5,299 nt of DNA, taken from Bacteroidota bacterium. GTDB lineage: Bacteria; Bacteroidota; Ignavibacteria; Ignavibacteriales; Ignavibacteriaceae. The notes beneath the pieces are model-generated. The model saw only the letters and a program-made list of their open reading frames with translations. It was not told where the DNA came from and did no database searches. The position numbers and the translations under genes were made by a program. Location: assembly GCA_021796135.1 (NCBI GenBank), contig JAJYOQ010000308.1, forward strand, positions 1 through 5,299, in the 5' to 3' direction. Below, one piece after another: positions 4,833 to 5,299 of the stretch (the stretch's first letter is position 1; the number at the start of each line of letters is the position of its first letter).

Positions 4833-5299
4833 TTACAAATAGTATCTCATGATTGGTCTTACTTTTGATCGGCGCGCCGCTTCAACGAATCCGGCTTTAG
4901 TAAATGCAGAAGGAATTCCCGTCCATGCGAATGCATCGGGAATTTTTTCGGCGTAAGGAACAGTTGGGTAGCCCTCTAAGATTTTTACTTTTTTCCCGGC
5001 GCCGCGGGATTTCCCCGTCTGAGTCGTGGCATGCACTTTGTTCAGCTTTCTACAGTAATCAATAACACCTTTCAATATTTCCGTTGATAGACCTTGTCTT
5101 CGAAAATTTTTGCTTACAAAGAAACACGGTATAGACCAAACCGGTTCGTCATCAATCCTTGCAAGCACTTTTGAATTTTCCATGCGGATATATTTTTCCC
5201 TAGGCGCAACGGCGCACCAAGCAGCAGGTTCCTTTCCGGCATAACCTATCAAACCAATCTGTTCCTTTTTCTTCACTAAGTTTTTCATCGTTCTTTTAT
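4833..5299 (-). CDS. GNAT-family N-acetyltransferase, 5' end outside the window
   Basis: The protein belongs to the GCN5-related acetyltransferases, which move an acetyl group from acetyl-CoA to an amine; the substrate cannot be told. Numbering from the ATG at 5288, EPAAWCAVAPRE (20-31) and DDEPVWSIPCFFV (46-58) are the beta-strands of the fold. FRRQGLS (62-68) is the acetyl-CoA pyrophosphate loop (motif A, R-R-x-G-x-[GS]), followed by helix 69-82. EGYPT (105-109), DAFAWTG (118-124) and SAFTKAGFVEAARRS (127-141) complete the C-terminal half. The end RPIMRYYL and TAA are intact. The frame stays open upstream of the ATG, and the codons there (K-R-T-M-K-N-L-V) resemble the 'N-x-x-A-M-x-x-L-V' stretch I recall from the interior of this subfamily. 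The true start therefore probably lies beyond 5299. Residues about 84-97 look like an insertion with higher GC than the surroundings. Gene order gives no clear pathway; the gene ends 72 bases before the repeat region. Confidence 0.9.
   Translation of the reverse strand, partial: KRTMKNLVKKKEQIGLIGYAGKEPAAWCAVAPREKYIRMENSKVLARIDDEPVWSIPCFFVSKNFRRQGLSTEILKGVIDYCRKLNKVHATTQTGKSRGAGKKVKILEGYPTVPYAEKIPDAFAWTGIPSAFTKAGFVEAARRSKVRPIMRYYL

Overview
The window reads as a piece of chromosome from an AT-rich bacterium of the Bacteroidota/Chlorobiota/Ignavibacteria (FCB) group. The main evidence is a reading frame at the left edge that ends in an 'NYPNPFNPTT' motif, the start of a type A C-terminal sorting domain of the type IX secretion system (T9SS). 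This motif spelling is especially common in Ignavibacteria and neighbouring candidate phyla. All host genes lie on the minus strand; the only plus-strand gene belongs to an insertion sequence. No tRNA, rRNA or CRISPR was seen.

Layout from right to left, which is the direction of host transcription. (1) 5299-4833: a GNAT-family acetyltransferase whose 5' end lies beyond the window. (2) 4832-4275: a stretch without a normal gene. It holds a very regular but sequence-degenerate 21-bp tandem array (14 units, 4453-4746) flanked by perfect 14-bp direct repeats, a relic resembling the end of a fibronectin type III domain (4492-4313), and a palindromic hairpin with a U-tract that fits a minus-strand terminator (4302-4267). 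(3) 4051-2993: a lipoprotein with a clear lipobox and about seven repeats of beta-propeller type. (4) 2992-2811: a gap rich in small palindromes. (5) 2810 down past position 1: a secreted T9SS cargo protein, split in two by an insertion sequence.

The insertion sequence (1388-2726, 1339 bp) is an apparently intact IS256-family element with a 389-residue DDE transposase, 26-bp imperfect terminal inverted repeats and a perfect 8-bp target duplication (TTCATATC). It sits directly behind the signal-peptide codons of the T9SS cargo gene. Removing the element and one copy of the duplication joins a signal peptide in frame to more than 460 residues of secreted domain with no stop, so the insertion looks recent and nothing else in the visible gene appears decayed.

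The lipoprotein and the T9SS cargo gene are adjacent, codirectional and both envelope-bound, so they may be functionally linked; this is inference from position only. The best candidate for something undescribed is the 21-bp array with its alternating 42-bp super-period. All in-frame stops in one of its frames are TAA or TAG at one heptad position where other units carry CAA, CAG or CAC.
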